Shown one piece after another: positions 1-8,538 of a stretch of 64,000 bases of DNA (the stretch's first letter is position 1; every line of letters begins with the position of its first letter). Source of the stretch: Streptomyces fuscichromogenes. Its GTDB lineage: Bacteria > Actinomycetota > Actinomycetes > Streptomycetales > Streptomycetaceae. The DNA lies in NCBI RefSeq assembly GCF_014645815.1, contig NZ_BMML01000001.1:682395-746394 (forward strand), written 5' to 3'. The notes beneath the pieces are model-generated. The model was not told the DNA's origin. It worked only from the letters and a program-made list of their open reading frames with translations, and ran no database searches. The translations under genes and the position numbers were made by a program.

Positions 1-50
1 ACTGCGCGACCAGCCCCCACGCACCCGCAGCCGAAATCGATCGCCTGGGC
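1..50. repeat. Partial copy of a dispersed GC-rich Streptomyces intergenic repeat
   Basis: The first bases read CTGCGCGACCAGCC followed by CACCCGCAG. The same words recur at 32685-32717 and, rearranged around a hairpin, at 21446-21489. This looks like the edge of a dispersed repeat cut by the window start. The remaining bases up to the TerD stop at 85 show no gene. Confidence 0.45.
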
Positions 51-84
51 CCCCTGCCGCCGCGCACCCGTCGCCGCACTCGCG

Positions 85-1263
85 TCAGAGGGCCTCCGCC
101 CCCGGCTTCACCATGTTCCGTACCGTCCGGGCCTTCACGAACGAACCCAGCGCCGTCATGTCCCACTCCCCGGAGAACTGCCGGACGAGCTTCGCCATCA
201 TCACGCCGGTCTGCGCCTCGGCGCTGGTCAGGTCGAAGCGGACCAGCTCCTCGCCGGTCGCGGCGTCCAGGAGGCGGCAGTAGGCCTTGGCGACCTCGGT
301 GAACTTCTGGCCGGAGAACGAGTTGACCGTGAAGACCAGGCCGGTGACCTCCTGCGGGATGCGGCCCAGGTCGACCACGATCACCTCGTCGTCACCGCCG
401 CCCTCGCCGGTGAGGTTGTCGCCGGAGTGCTTGATCGCGCCGCCGAGGATGGACAGCTTGCCGAAGTAGCAGCTGTCGACATGGTTGCGCTGCGGACCGT
501 ACGCGATGACCGACGCGTCCAGGTCGATGTCCTTGCCGCGGAACGCCGGCTCCCAGCCCAGGCCCATCTTGACCTGGGAGAGCAGCGGGCGGCCGCCCTT
601 GACCAGGGACACGGTCTGGTTCTTCTGGAGGCTGACCCGGCCCTTGTCGAGGTTGATCTTCCCGGTGCCGGGGGCGGGCGGCGCGGGGGCGGCCGGGGGA
701 GCCGCGGGGGGTGCGGGCCGGGCGACCGGGGCCGCAGGCTGGGCCGCCGGCGCGGGCGTCGGTTCCTCCACCGACACGCCGAAGTCCGTCGCGATGCCGG
801 CCAGTCCGTTCGCGTACCCCTGGCCCACCGCGCGGGCCTTCCACGCGCCGCCCCGCAGGTAGATCTCCACGACCACCAGGGCGGTCTCCGTGCCCAGCTG
901 CGGCGGGGTGAAGGTGGCCAGCACCGAGCCGTCGTCCGCGTTGCGGATCGTCGCCGTCGGCTCGATGCCCTGGAAGGTCTGGCCCGCGGCGTCCGGGCTC
1001 GCGGTGACCACGATCTTCTCGATGCCCGGCGGCACGGCGGCGGTGTCGACGGTGATCGCGTCCGGGGACGTACCGCCGCCGGAGCGGTACGTCACACCCG
1101 GCCCGCTGGGCTGGTTGTAGAAGATGAAGTCGTCGTCCGAGCGCACCTTGCCGTCGCCCGTGAGCAGCAGGCCCGACACGTCCAGCCGCACCGGGGCGGA
1201 GACGTCCACCGCCACCCGGGTGACGGGGAGAGGGATGTTCGAGCCAGGGGTCATAGCTGTCAT
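85..1263 (-). CDS. TerD family protein with two TerD domains joined by a Pro/Ala linker
   Basis: The 392-residue protein holds two TerD-like beta-sandwich domains. The first spans about residues 4-165 and begins with the typical MTPGSNIPLP. The second spans about 204-390 and contains the LGWEP and DLDAS words of the family's calcium-binding fold. A linker of about 35 residues, mostly Pro and Ala (about 167-203), joins them. TerD proteins of Streptomyces are cytoplasmic, bind calcium and are linked to tellurite/stress resistance and development; the exact role of this one cannot be read. Starts at 1263 and 1254 (MTPG) are both possible. It stands alone, with no other ter gene in the window. 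Confidence 0.85.
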   Translation of the reverse strand: MTAMTPGSNIPLPVTRVAVDVSAPVRLDVSGLLLTGDGKVRSDDDFIFYNQPSGPGVTYRSGGGTSPDAITVDTAAVPPGIEKIVVTASPDAAGQTFQGIEPTATIRNADDGSVLATFTPPQLGTETALVVVEIYLRGGAWKARAVGQGYANGLAGIATDFGVSVEEPTPAPAAQPAAPVARPAPPAAPPAAPAPPAPGTGKINLDKGRVSLQKNQTVSLVKGGRPLLSQVKMGLGWEPAFRGKDIDLDASVIAYGPQRNHVDSCYFGKLSILGGAIKHSGDNLTGEGGGDDEVIVVDLGRIPQEVTGLVFTVNSFSGQKFTEVAKAYCRLLDAATGEELVRFDLTSAEAQTGVMMAKLVRQFSGEWDMTALGSFVKARTVRNMVKPGAEAL

Positions 1264-1306
1264 GCCGGGTGAACGAACGACCCCTCTTTACCGTTCCCTT
1301 AAACTT

Positions 1307-2296
1307 CTACGGCACCACCACGATCTTCCGCCCCACGCCCGCCGCGAACTGCTCCAGAGCCTGCGGATAGCTGTCCAGCGGGAGTCGGTCGCTGATGAAG
1401 ACGTCCGGGTCCAGGACCCCGTTCGCGAACAGCTCCGCCGCCCGCTCGTAGCTGCGCAGCACCGCCATGGAGCCGGTGATGGTGATCTCCTGGTTGTAGA
1501 TGCGGTACGGGTCGATCGTCACCCGTGTGGCGTAGTCGGCGACGCCGAACTGGAGGAAGGTGCCCGCCTTGGCGACCCGCTCCAGGCCGTCCTGGATCGC
1601 CGCCGCGTTGCCGGTCGCGTCGATCACCACGTCCCAGCCCAGCGGGCGGTCCAGTTCGTCGGCGCCGGCCGCGGAGCCGGAGACCCCGAGCCGGCGCGCG
1701 GTCTCCAGGCGGGCCGGGTTCAGGTCCACCACGTCCACGCTCGCCGCGCCGGTCCGCTTGGCGAGCTCCAGCATCATCAGGCCCATGGTCCCGGAGCCGT
1801 AGATCAGCACGTGCGCGCCGAGGCGGGACTGCAGGATGTCGTAGCCGCGCACCGCGCAGGACAGGGGCTCGATCAGGGCCGCGTCCTGGGTGCGGACGTG
1901 CTCGGGGAGCTTCACGCAGTTGGCGACCGGGGCCACCGCGTACTGCGCGGCCCCGCCCGGCACGGTCACGCCGATCGCGGCCCACCGCTCGCAGAGGTTG
2001 TTGTGGCCGCTGCGGCACTGCCGGCACTCGTGGCAGTACAGGGACGGGTCGACCGCGACCCGGTCGCCGATCGCCACCTCGGTCACCTGGGAGCCGACGC
2101 CGACCACCTCGCCGGCGAACTCGTGGCCCGGCACGATCGGCAGCTTGGGGGCGAACTCGCCCTGGAGGATGTGCAGGTCGGTGCCGCACAGGCCGCACGC
2201 GGCCACCTCCACGACGACCTCGCGGGGGCCCGGTGCCGGGTCGGGGACCTCGACGACGACGGCGCGGCCCACGGACTCGATGACGGCGGCCTTCAT
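1307..2296 (-). CDS. Zinc-dependent medium-chain alcohol (polyol/sugar) dehydrogenase
   Basis: The 329-residue MDR enzyme should oxidise a polyol or sugar alcohol with NAD(P). The catalytic zinc set is visible: Cys37 in GLCGTD, His58-Glu59 in GHEF and Glu143. The structural zinc lobe has four cysteines at 88, 91, 94 and 102, and the Rossmann motif GSGTMG lies at 167-172. The start MKAAV was chosen because its ATG overlaps the TGA of the upstream permease (ATGA); a longer frame upstream is the permease gene itself. As last gene of a DeoR-regulated ABC operon it probably acts on the imported substrate. Sorbitol/L-iditol dehydrogenase-like enzymes are the nearest guess, but the substrate is not known. 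Confidence 0.85.
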   Translation of the reverse strand: MKAAVIESVGRAVVVEVPDPAPGPREVVVEVAACGLCGTDLHILQGEFAPKLPIVPGHEFAGEVVGVGSQVTEVAIGDRVAVDPSLYCHECRQCRSGHNNLCERWAAIGVTVPGGAAQYAVAPVANCVKLPEHVRTQDAALIEPLSCAVRGYDILQSRLGAHVLIYGSGTMGLMMLELAKRTGAASVDVVDLNPARLETARRLGVSGSAAGADELDRPLGWDVVIDATGNAAAIQDGLERVAKAGTFLQFGVADYATRVTIDPYRIYNQEITITGSMAVLRSYERAAELFANGVLDPDVFISDRLPLDSYPQALEQFAAGVGRKIVVVP

Positions 2297-3120
2297 TTGA
2301 CGGCTCCCAAGGACAGGCCCTGGACCAGTTTGTCCTGGGCGGCGAACCCCGCGGCGAGCACCGGCAGGGAGACGACGAGCGACGCGGCGCACACCTTCGC
2401 CAGGAACAGGCCCTGGCTCGTGATGAAACCGGTCAGGAAGACGGGGGCGGTCTCGGCGACCACGCCCGTCAGGACCCGGGCGAAGAGCAGTTCGTTCCAG
2501 CTGAAGATGAAGCAGATCAGCGCGGTCGCGGCGATGCCGGGCAGGGAGATCGGGGCGACCACGCGCGCGAGGATCGTCGGCAGCCGGGCGCCGTCAACCC
2601 GCGCGGCCTCGATGACCGCGACCGGGACCTCGGCGAGGAAGGACTGCATCATCCACACCGCGATCGGCAGGTTCATGGAGGTGTAGAGGATGACCAGGAG
2701 CCAGATGTTGTCGAGCAGCCCGGCGTTCTTCGCGAACAGGTAGACCGGCAGCAGGCCCGCCACGGCCGGCAGCATCTTCGTGGAGAGGAAGAAGAACAGG
2801 ACGTCCGTCCACTTGCGCACCCGGCGGATCGACAGCGCGTAGGCCGCCGGGAAGGACAGCAGGAGGACGAGGAGCGTCGAGGCCACCGACGCCATGGTCG
2901 AGTTGATCAGCGCGGGCCATGGACTCGCCCCGCCGCCGACGCCGAAGAACTCGCGGTAGCCGTCCAGGGTGAGGGCGGCGGTGAAGGACGGCGGGTTGGT
3001 CGCCGCGTCCGACTCGGAGTGGAAGGACGTCAGCGCCATCCAGGCGATGGGCAGGAAGAACACGATCCCGGTCAGCCAGGCCAGCAGGCCGAGGCCGACG
3101 CCCTTGAACCGAACAGTCAT
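2293..3120 (-). CDS. Carbohydrate ABC transporter permease, MalG/UgpE type
   Basis: The 275-residue integral membrane protein has about six hydrophobic segments and the EAA loop EAARVDGARLP...PISLPG, which contacts the ATPase. It belongs to the CUT1 sugar uptake family, whose ATPase is usually a shared MsiK-like protein in Streptomyces; no ATPase gene accompanies this operon. The start MTVRFKG overlaps the stop of the preceding permease at 3117-3120, so the two are translationally coupled. The substrate is probably the sugar or polyol handled by the dehydrogenase that follows. Confidence 0.9.
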   Translation of the reverse strand: MTVRFKGVGLGLLAWLTGIVFFLPIAWMALTSFHSESDAATNPPSFTAALTLDGYREFFGVGGGASPWPALINSTMASVASTLLVLLLSFPAAYALSIRRVRKWTDVLFFFLSTKMLPAVAGLLPVYLFAKNAGLLDNIWLLVILYTSMNLPIAVWMMQSFLAEVPVAVIEAARVDGARLPTILARVVAPISLPGIAATALICFIFSWNELLFARVLTGVVAETAPVFLTGFITSQGLFLAKVCAASLVVSLPVLAAGFAAQDKLVQGLSLGAVK

Positions 3121-4058
3121 GCGGGGGACACCTCCTCGCGGAACAGCGACGACACCACGCGCAGGGCGAAGGTCGCGATGATGATCGAGCCGATCACCAC
3201 CACGACGCCCGCGGCCGAGGCGAGGCCGTTCTCGTGCGCCTGGTAGAAGCTCTGGTAGACGGTGTAGGGGAGGTTGGCGGTGCCCAGGCCGCCGGAGGTG
3301 ATCGTGAAGACCGCGTCGAAGTTCTGCACGATGTAGATCGAGCCCAGCAGGCCGCCGAGTTCGAGGTACCGGCGCAGGTGCGGGAAGGTCAGGTAGCGGA
3401 AGATCTGCCAGTCGCTCGCCCCGTCCACCCGGGCCGCCTCCAGCTGCTGCTGGTCCCGGCTCTGCAGCCCGGCCAGCAGGATCAGCATCATGAACGGCGT
3501 CCACTGCCACACCAGGGCGGCCTCGACCGCGAGCAGCGGGTTGTCCGAGATCCAGTCCGGCTGCGGGCCGCCGACGTAGTGCAGCAGGCCGTTGAGCAGG
3601 CCGTACTCGGGGTTGTAGAGGACGTGCTTCCACAGCAGCGCCGCCGCCACCGGGACGATCAGGAACGGGGCGATCATCAGCGTGCGGACCACGCCGCGGC
3701 CCCGGAACCGCCGGTTGAGCAGCAGCGCCACCACCAGGCCCAGGACCAGGCTGACCAGTACCACGGTGACCGTCAGCAGGACCGTCGTCCACACCGAGTG
3801 GCGCAGGTCCGGATCGGTCAGGACCTGGCGGTAGTTGTCGACGCCGGTGAAGTGGCGGTCCTTCGGGTAGAGGGCGTTCCAGTCGAAGAACGAGATCACC
3901 ACGGTCGCCACGAACGGCAGCTGGGTCACCACGATCATGAAGACCAGTGCGGGCAGCAGCGGGGCCCGGGTGGCCCAGGCCCGCAGCCGGTCGGAGGGCG
4001 GCCGGGGCGCCGGCCGCGCGGTGGCGGCGGCGACCCGGGGTGAGGCGGTGGCGGTCAT
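3117..4058 (-). CDS. Carbohydrate ABC transporter permease, MalF/UgpA type
   Basis: The 313-residue membrane protein pairs with the downstream MalG-type permease. A basic, proline-rich cytoplasmic N-terminus of about 25 residues precedes the first membrane helix (LLPALVFMIVV). The EAA loop EAARVDGASDW lies in the C-terminal third. The start MTATASP was chosen because its ATG overlaps the TGA of the binding-protein gene (4055-4058). Like its neighbours it is a CUT1 family sugar importer subunit. Confidence 0.9.
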   Translation of the reverse strand: MTATASPRVAAATARPAPRPPSDRLRAWATRAPLLPALVFMIVVTQLPFVATVVISFFDWNALYPKDRHFTGVDNYRQVLTDPDLRHSVWTTVLLTVTVVLVSLVLGLVVALLLNRRFRGRGVVRTLMIAPFLIVPVAAALLWKHVLYNPEYGLLNGLLHYVGGPQPDWISDNPLLAVEAALVWQWTPFMMLILLAGLQSRDQQQLEAARVDGASDWQIFRYLTFPHLRRYLELGGLLGSIYIVQNFDAVFTITSGGLGTANLPYTVYQSFYQAHENGLASAAGVVVVIGSIIIATFALRVVSSLFREEVSPA

Positions 4059-5425
4059 GATCCCTCGTACTTCTTGCCGACGGCCTCGGCGAGCTTCTGG
4101 GCCTTCTTCAGCGCGTCGTCCACGGACTGCTGTCCGGCGACCGCGGAGCTGATCTCCTGGGAGACCTTGGTGCCCAGGTCGGTGAACTCGGGGATGTCGA
4201 CGAACTGGATGCCGGGCGCGGGCCGCGGCTGCACACCCGGGTCGTTCGGCCTGGCACTGGCGATGGCGTCCCGGGTGACGTCCGCGAAGGCGGCCGCCTC
4301 CGTGCGGTACTGCGGGATGTCGTACGTGGAGGTGCGCTTGCCGGCCGGCACGTTGGCCCAGCCCGCCTTCTCGCCGACGAGCTTCTCGTAGTCCTTGCTG
4401 GACGCCCAGGAGATGAACTTCCAGGCGTCGTCGGGGTTCTTGGACGCCTTCTGGATGCCCCACGCCCAGGTGTAGAGCCAGCCGGAGCTGCTGGTCTTCT
4501 CGACCGGCGCCGGGACGTAGCCCATCTTGCCCTTGACCGGGGAGCCGGCGGCCTCCAGCGAACCCGCGCCGGAGGTGGCGTCGTACCACATCGCGGTCTT
4601 GCCCTGGGTCGTGTCGTTCAGGCACTCGGCGAAGCCGGACTGGGCGGCGCCGGCCTCGCCGTGCCTGCGGACCAGGTCGACGTAGAACTGCGTGGCCTTC
4701 TTGAACTCGGGGGCGTCCAGCCGGGCCTTCCAGTCCTTGTCGAACCAGGTGCCGCCGAAGGTGTTGACGACCGTGGTCAGCGGAGCCAGCATCTCGCCCC
4801 AGCCGGGCAGCCCGCGCAGACAGATGCCCTTCATGCCGGGTTCCGCGCCGTCCACCTCGGCGGCCAGGTCGGCGACCTGCTGCCAGGTGGGGTGGGCCGG
4901 CATGGTCAGCCCCTTCTTCTGGAAGACGTCCTTGCGGTACATCAGGAACGACGACTCGCCGTAGAAGGGCTCGCCGTAGAGCTTGCCGTCGGCCGCGGTG
5001 AGCGCCTCCCGCATCGGCTTGAGGATGTCCTGCTGGTCGAAGGCGGTGTCCTTCTTCACGTACGAGTCCATCGGCTCCAGCCAGTTGTTCTTGGCGTAGA
5101 TCGGGATCTCGTAGTTCGAGAGGGTGGCGACGTCGTACTGGCCGGCCTGGTTGGCGAAGTCCTGGCTGATCTTGTCGCGGACGTCGTTCTCGGGCAGCAC
5201 GGTGAAGTTCACCTTGATCCCGGTGTCCTTGGTGAAGTTGGATGCGGTGAGCTTCTGCAGCTCCACCATCTGCGGGTTGTTCACCATCAGGACGTTGACG
5301 GAGTGGGCGGAGGAACCGCCGCCCGCGCCGGCGCCCGAGCAGCCGGCGAGCAGCGAGGTGGTCAGCGTTCCTGCGGCGGCCACCGCGAACAGTGCGCGGG
5401 GCGTTCGTCGGCTCTGGGTTCGCAT
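4055..5425 (-). CDS. Sugar/polyol ABC transporter lipoprotein binding protein
   Basis: The 456-residue extracellular solute-binding protein (family 1) has a signal peptide with Arg-rich n-region and lipobox LLAGC; Cys29 should be lipid-anchored. The mature part has the usual two-lobed pattern, with conserved NNPQM near the start and later DDAWKFISW. An AGGAG ribosome site lies just before the ATG at 5425. The order binding protein, two permeases, dehydrogenase and the overlaps between them indicate one operon, preceded by the DeoR gene with a 105-base gap. Confidence 0.9.
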   Translation of the reverse strand: MRTQSRRTPRALFAVAAAGTLTTSLLAGCSGAGAGGGSSAHSVNVLMVNNPQMVELQKLTASNFTKDTGIKVNFTVLPENDVRDKISQDFANQAGQYDVATLSNYEIPIYAKNNWLEPMDSYVKKDTAFDQQDILKPMREALTAADGKLYGEPFYGESSFLMYRKDVFQKKGLTMPAHPTWQQVADLAAEVDGAEPGMKGICLRGLPGWGEMLAPLTTVVNTFGGTWFDKDWKARLDAPEFKKATQFYVDLVRRHGEAGAAQSGFAECLNDTTQGKTAMWYDATSGAGSLEAAGSPVKGKMGYVPAPVEKTSSSGWLYTWAWGIQKASKNPDDAWKFISWASSKDYEKLVGEKAGWANVPAGKRTSTYDIPQYRTEAAAFADVTRDAIASARPNDPGVQPRPAPGIQFVDIPEFTDLGTKVSQEISSAVAGQQSVDDALKKAQKLAEAVGKKYEGS

Positions 5426-5530
5426 GGGGTGCTCCTGGAGAAACCGATGGGGAGATCTGGGGAACTTATGCGGATATAACGGGTCCACGCGGGCGTGGTG
5501 CGCCGCGGCTCGGTGACTGTCCTCGGTGGG

Positions 5531-6301
5531 TCAGACGCGGATGACCTGGGGGCCCTGGAGCGAGTAGCGGTGGGCCTCGGAGGCGGGCAGCAGGGTGCTG
5601 GTGACGATGGTCTCCAGCTCGCCGATCTCCGCGAACCGGCAGAAGCTGACCGCCCCGAACTTGGTGTGCACACCGGCGAACACGGTGCGGCGCGCGGCCC
5701 GGATCGCCTGCGCCTTCACCTCGCTGACCGCCGGGTCGGGCGTGGTCAGGCCGTGTTCGCGGGTGATGCCGTTGGCGCCGATGTAGGCGAGGTCGACGAC
5801 GAAGCCGGCGAGCATCTTCGTCGTCCAGTGGTCGACGGTGGCCAGGGTGCCGGATCGGACCCGGCCGCCGAGCAGCAGGACGGAGACGTTCTCGGCCTCC
5901 GCGAGCGCGCCCGCCACCGGCAGGGACGCGGTGACCACGGTCAGCGGCCGGTCCCCGGGCAGCGCCTCGGCGATGAGCTGGGGGGTGAAGCCCTCGTCGA
6001 CGAAGACGGTCTCGGCGTCCCCCAGCAGCTCGGCGGCGGCGGACGCGATCCGGCGCTTCTCGGGGACATGGCTGGTCGAGCGGAACGCGAGCGTGGTCTC
6101 GAAACCGGCGCTCTCCACCGGGTAGGCGCCGCCATGGGTGCGCCGCACCAGCCCGTGGTCCTCCAGGGCGCGCAGATCGCGCCGGATGGTCTCCTTGGCC
6201 ACGCCGAGTTCGGCGGCGAGCGCGGTGACGTCCACGGAACCGGTGGTCCGGGCGGCCCGCACGATCTCGCGCTGGCGCTCTTCCGCCGTTCTGGCCGTCA
6301 T
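5531..6301 (-). CDS. DeoR family transcriptional regulator of sugar metabolism
   Basis: The 256-residue regulator has an N-terminal winged helix (about 5-60) containing the signature ELGVAKETIRRDLRALE. Its C-terminal sensor domain resembles a sugar-phosphate isomerase fold (DeoRC), with FVDEGFTPQLIAEAL and the late IGANGI. Family members repress sugar operons and are released by a phosphorylated intermediate. The start MTARTAEERQ fits the family; the frame upstream of it is atypical. The gene is first of the leftward sugar/polyol operon. The phased repeat array at 6386-6435, 85 bp upstream, is a candidate operator. Confidence 0.9.
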   Translation of the reverse strand: MTARTAEERQREIVRAARTTGSVDVTALAAELGVAKETIRRDLRALEDHGLVRRTHGGAYPVESAGFETTLAFRSTSHVPEKRRIASAAAELLGDAETVFVDEGFTPQLIAEALPGDRPLTVVTASLPVAGALAEAENVSVLLLGGRVRSGTLATVDHWTTKMLAGFVVDLAYIGANGITREHGLTTPDPAVSEVKAQAIRAARRTVFAGVHTKFGAVSFCRFAEIGELETIVTSTLLPASEAHRYSLQGPQVIRV

Positions 6302-6385
6302 GCCGTCACCCGCTTCCCTGTGGAGCTGCCCGTTCGGGCCATGGGGGAAGTTGTACCTCCGGCGCACGGCGCCGACCAGGCCTGT

Positions 6386-6435
6386 TGCCGACCCGATGCT
6401 GCCCGTATGCGCCCGGTTGTGCTCGGGTGTGCCCG
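6386..6435 (-). promoter_or_regulatory. Five tandem 10-bp direct repeats upstream of the deoR gene (candidate operator array)
   Basis: Read on the minus strand, five consecutive 10-mers follow each other without gaps: CGGGCACACC, CGAGCACAAC, CGGGCGCATA, CGGGCAGCAT and CGGGTCGGCA. The constant part is CGRGYNSNN at one helical turn spacing. An outlying inverted pair, CGGGCA and TGCCCG, lies at about 6475-6490. Several DeoR-family repressors, such as IolR, use tandem direct repeats with a period near one helical turn, so this is a plausible autoregulatory array. Confidence 0.5.
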
Positions 6436-6547
6436 TCTCGGACCTGGGGCGCTGCTGTGGGGCAGGTGAGAACGGGCATGATCCGTGCCCGAACGCCGGG
6501 GCGGGCGGGCCCGTTCGGTGCCCGCCCGCCGTCGTGAGCGCTCGTTC

Positions 6548-7372
6548 TCAGTACGGCCAGACGGGCGGGTCGTCGACGAAGCGGCCGCCGAGGTGGCTCT
6601 GGGCCGGCTTCTCCGGGTCCAGTTCGCCGTGCTCGGCGATCAGCTTCGCGGCGAACTGCTCGGAGTCGTCCCGCGGCGCGTAGCCGAGCGCCCGCGCGGT
6701 GGACAGGTCCCACCACAGCCGGGTGTTGGCGGAGGAGCCGTAGACGACCGTGTGGCCGACCTCCTCGGCGGTCAGGGCCGCGTGGAAGAGGCGGGCGCCG
6801 TCGGCGGGGCTCATCCACACCGAGAGCATCCGCACGTCGGTCGGCTCCGCGAAGCAGGAGCCGATGCGGACGGAGACCGTCTCCAGGCCGTGCTTGTCCC
6901 AGTACAGCTGGGCGAGGTCCTCGCCGAACGACTTGGACAGGCCGTAGAAGGTGTCCGGGCGGTGCGGAGTGTCGACGGGGATCAGGACTCTTGAATCAGG
7001 GGGTGTGTCCGCGCGGGGCGCCGGGGTGAAGCCGACGGCGTGGTTGGAGGAGGCGAACACGATCCGCGGCACCCCTGCCTCGCGGGCGGCCTCGTACAGG
7101 TTGTAGGTGCCCTCGATGTTCGAGCGGAGGATCTTCTCGAAGGGCGCCTCCAGGGAGATCCCCGCGAGGTGCAGGACCGCGTCCACACCCCGCACGGCCT
7201 CGCGCAGCGCGTCCTTGTCACCGAGGTCGGCGGTGATCGCGTCCGGTTCGCCCTCGACCGGGCGTACGTCGAACAGGCGCAGTTCGTAGCCGTACTCAGG
7301 GAGCAGGGACCGCATCAGGGTGCCGAGTCCGCCGGCGGCACCGGTGAGCAGTAGCGTGCGGGGCGTGGGCAT
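6548..7372 (-). CDS. udh: Uronate dehydrogenase (NAD-dependent epimerase/SDR family)
   Basis: The 274-residue extended SDR has the cofactor motif GAAGGLG at 11-17, the active pair Tyr143 and Lys147 (YGLSK), and the stretch FASSNHAVGF at 107-115, typical of uronate dehydrogenases. These enzymes oxidise D-galacturonate or D-glucuronate at C1 to the aldarolactone with NAD. It diverges from kdgD, which acts later in the same oxidative uronate route, and pectin-degrading genes lie within 20 kb. The start MPTPRTLL places the Rossmann motif at the usual distance from the N-terminus. Closely related epimerases of unknown substrate remain an alternative, but the gene context is strong. Confidence 0.83.
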   Translation of the reverse strand: MPTPRTLLLTGAAGGLGTLMRSLLPEYGYELRLFDVRPVEGEPDAITADLGDKDALREAVRGVDAVLHLAGISLEAPFEKILRSNIEGTYNLYEAAREAGVPRIVFASSNHAVGFTPAPRADTPPDSRVLIPVDTPHRPDTFYGLSKSFGEDLAQLYWDKHGLETVSVRIGSCFAEPTDVRMLSVWMSPADGARLFHAALTAEEVGHTVVYGSSANTRLWWDLSTARALGYAPRDDSEQFAAKLIAEHGELDPEKPAQSHLGGRFVDDPPVWPY

Positions 7373-7414
7373 GCACGGTCTCCTTGGATCGGTGCCGGTC
7401 GCGTCCGTGTATGG

Positions 7415-7576
7415 CATTCACATTCATGGACACGCTAGGGAGCTGTGCCGTGCCCAGTCAAGTGTGCCGTGGGGTGCGGGAATCCGCTCGACAGTTGGTC
7501 GTTTGTCGCCTTGACCGGCCCGGACGCGGCCTCGTAACGTGGTCACGTTCATGAATATAGACACCGATCAGAGACA
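7415..7576. promoter_or_regulatory. Divergent udh/kdgD control region with matching half sites
   Basis: On the kdgD side ATGAATAT occurs at 7551-7558, followed by ATCAGAGACA at 7567-7576. On the udh side, read on the minus strand, ATGAATGT occurs at 7420-7427. The control region of the semialdehyde dehydrogenase at 35106-35124 carries the complement of ATGAATAT followed directly by ATCAGAGACA. Shared words at three promoters of one pathway suggest a common regulator; the binding protein is not shown. Confidence 0.4.
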
Positions 7577-7596
7577 TGCATCGCCAGGGAGCGCCC

Positions 7597-8538
7597 GTGA
7601 CGCCAGCCCCTCTCGCCGCCCGGCTCCGTGACCCGCGCGGGCCGCTCTTCTTCCCCGTCACCGCCTACGGCCCCGACGGCTCCCTCGACCTCGACGTCTA
7701 CCGCGAGCACGTCCGCCGGGGCGTCGAGGCCGGCGCCGCCGCCGTCTTCGCCTGCTGCGGCACGGGGGAGTTCCACGCGCTGCTGCCGGAGGAGTTCGAG
7801 GCCTGTGTGGGCGCGGCCGTGGCGGCGGCCGACGGGCGGGTACCGGTGGTGGCCGGCGCCGGCTACGGCACCGCGCTCGCCGTGCGCTACGCGCGTCTCG
7901 CCGAGGCCGCCGGCGCCGACGGCCTGCTCGCGATGCCGCCCTACCTGGTGGTCGCCGGCCAGGAGGGCCTGCTGCGGCACTACCGGGAGGTGGCGGCGGC
8001 CACCGGCCTCCCCGTGATCGTCTACCAGCGGGACAACGCCGTGTTCACCCCGCCCGCGGTCGTCGCACTCGCCCGCACCGAGGGCGTCATCGGCTTCAAG
8101 GACGGCCTCGGCGACCTGGACCTCATGCAGCGCATCGTCAGCGCCGTGCGCACCGAGGTCCCCGGCGACTTCCTCTACTTCAACGGCCTGCCCACCGCCG
8201 AACAGACCCAGCTCGCCTACCGGGCCATCGGCATCGACCTCTACTCCTCCGCCGTCTTCTGCTTCGTCCCCGAGATCGCCCTCGCCTTCCACGCCGCCCT
8301 GCGCGACGGGGACCGGGCGACGGCGGAGCGCCTGCTGGACGGCTTCTACCGGCCGTTCGTCGAACTCCGGGCCCAGGGCCGGGGATACGCCGTCTCGCTC
8401 GTCAAGGCGGGGGTACGGCTGCGCGGCCTGGACGTCGGCGAGGTCCGTCCCCCGCTGCACGAACCCACCGAGGACCATGTGAAGCAGCTGGCCCAGCTGA
8501 TCGAACGCGGGTACGCGCTGCTGGAGGGGGACGCGTGA
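7597..8538 (+). CDS. kdgD: 5-dehydro-4-deoxyglucarate dehydratase (KdgD, DHDPS/NAL family)
   Basis: The 313-residue class I aldolase-fold enzyme converts 5-dehydro-4-deoxy-D-glucarate to 2,5-dioxovalerate, CO2 and water. Family words are FFPVTAYGPDG near residues 18-28 and ACCGTGEFHAL at 52-62. Tyr143 (VIVYQRDNAVF) and the Schiff-base Lys168 (IGFKDG) are in place. The GTG at 7597 was chosen over the ATG at 7576 because AGGGAG lies five bases before it. The downstream gene overlaps its stop (GTGA). This is the second half of the oxidative uronate pathway begun by the divergent uronate dehydrogenase. Confidence 0.88.
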   Translation: MTPAPLAARLRDPRGPLFFPVTAYGPDGSLDLDVYREHVRRGVEAGAAAVFACCGTGEFHALLPEEFEACVGAAVAAADGRVPVVAGAGYGTALAVRYARLAEAAGADGLLAMPPYLVVAGQEGLLRHYREVAAATGLPVIVYQRDNAVFTPPAVVALARTEGVIGFKDGLGDLDLMQRIVSAVRTEVPGDFLYFNGLPTAEQTQLAYRAIGIDLYSSAVFCFVPEIALAFHAALRDGDRATAERLLDGFYRPFVELRAQGRGYAVSLVKAGVRLRGLDVGEVRPPLHEPTEDHVKQLAQLIERGYALLEGDA

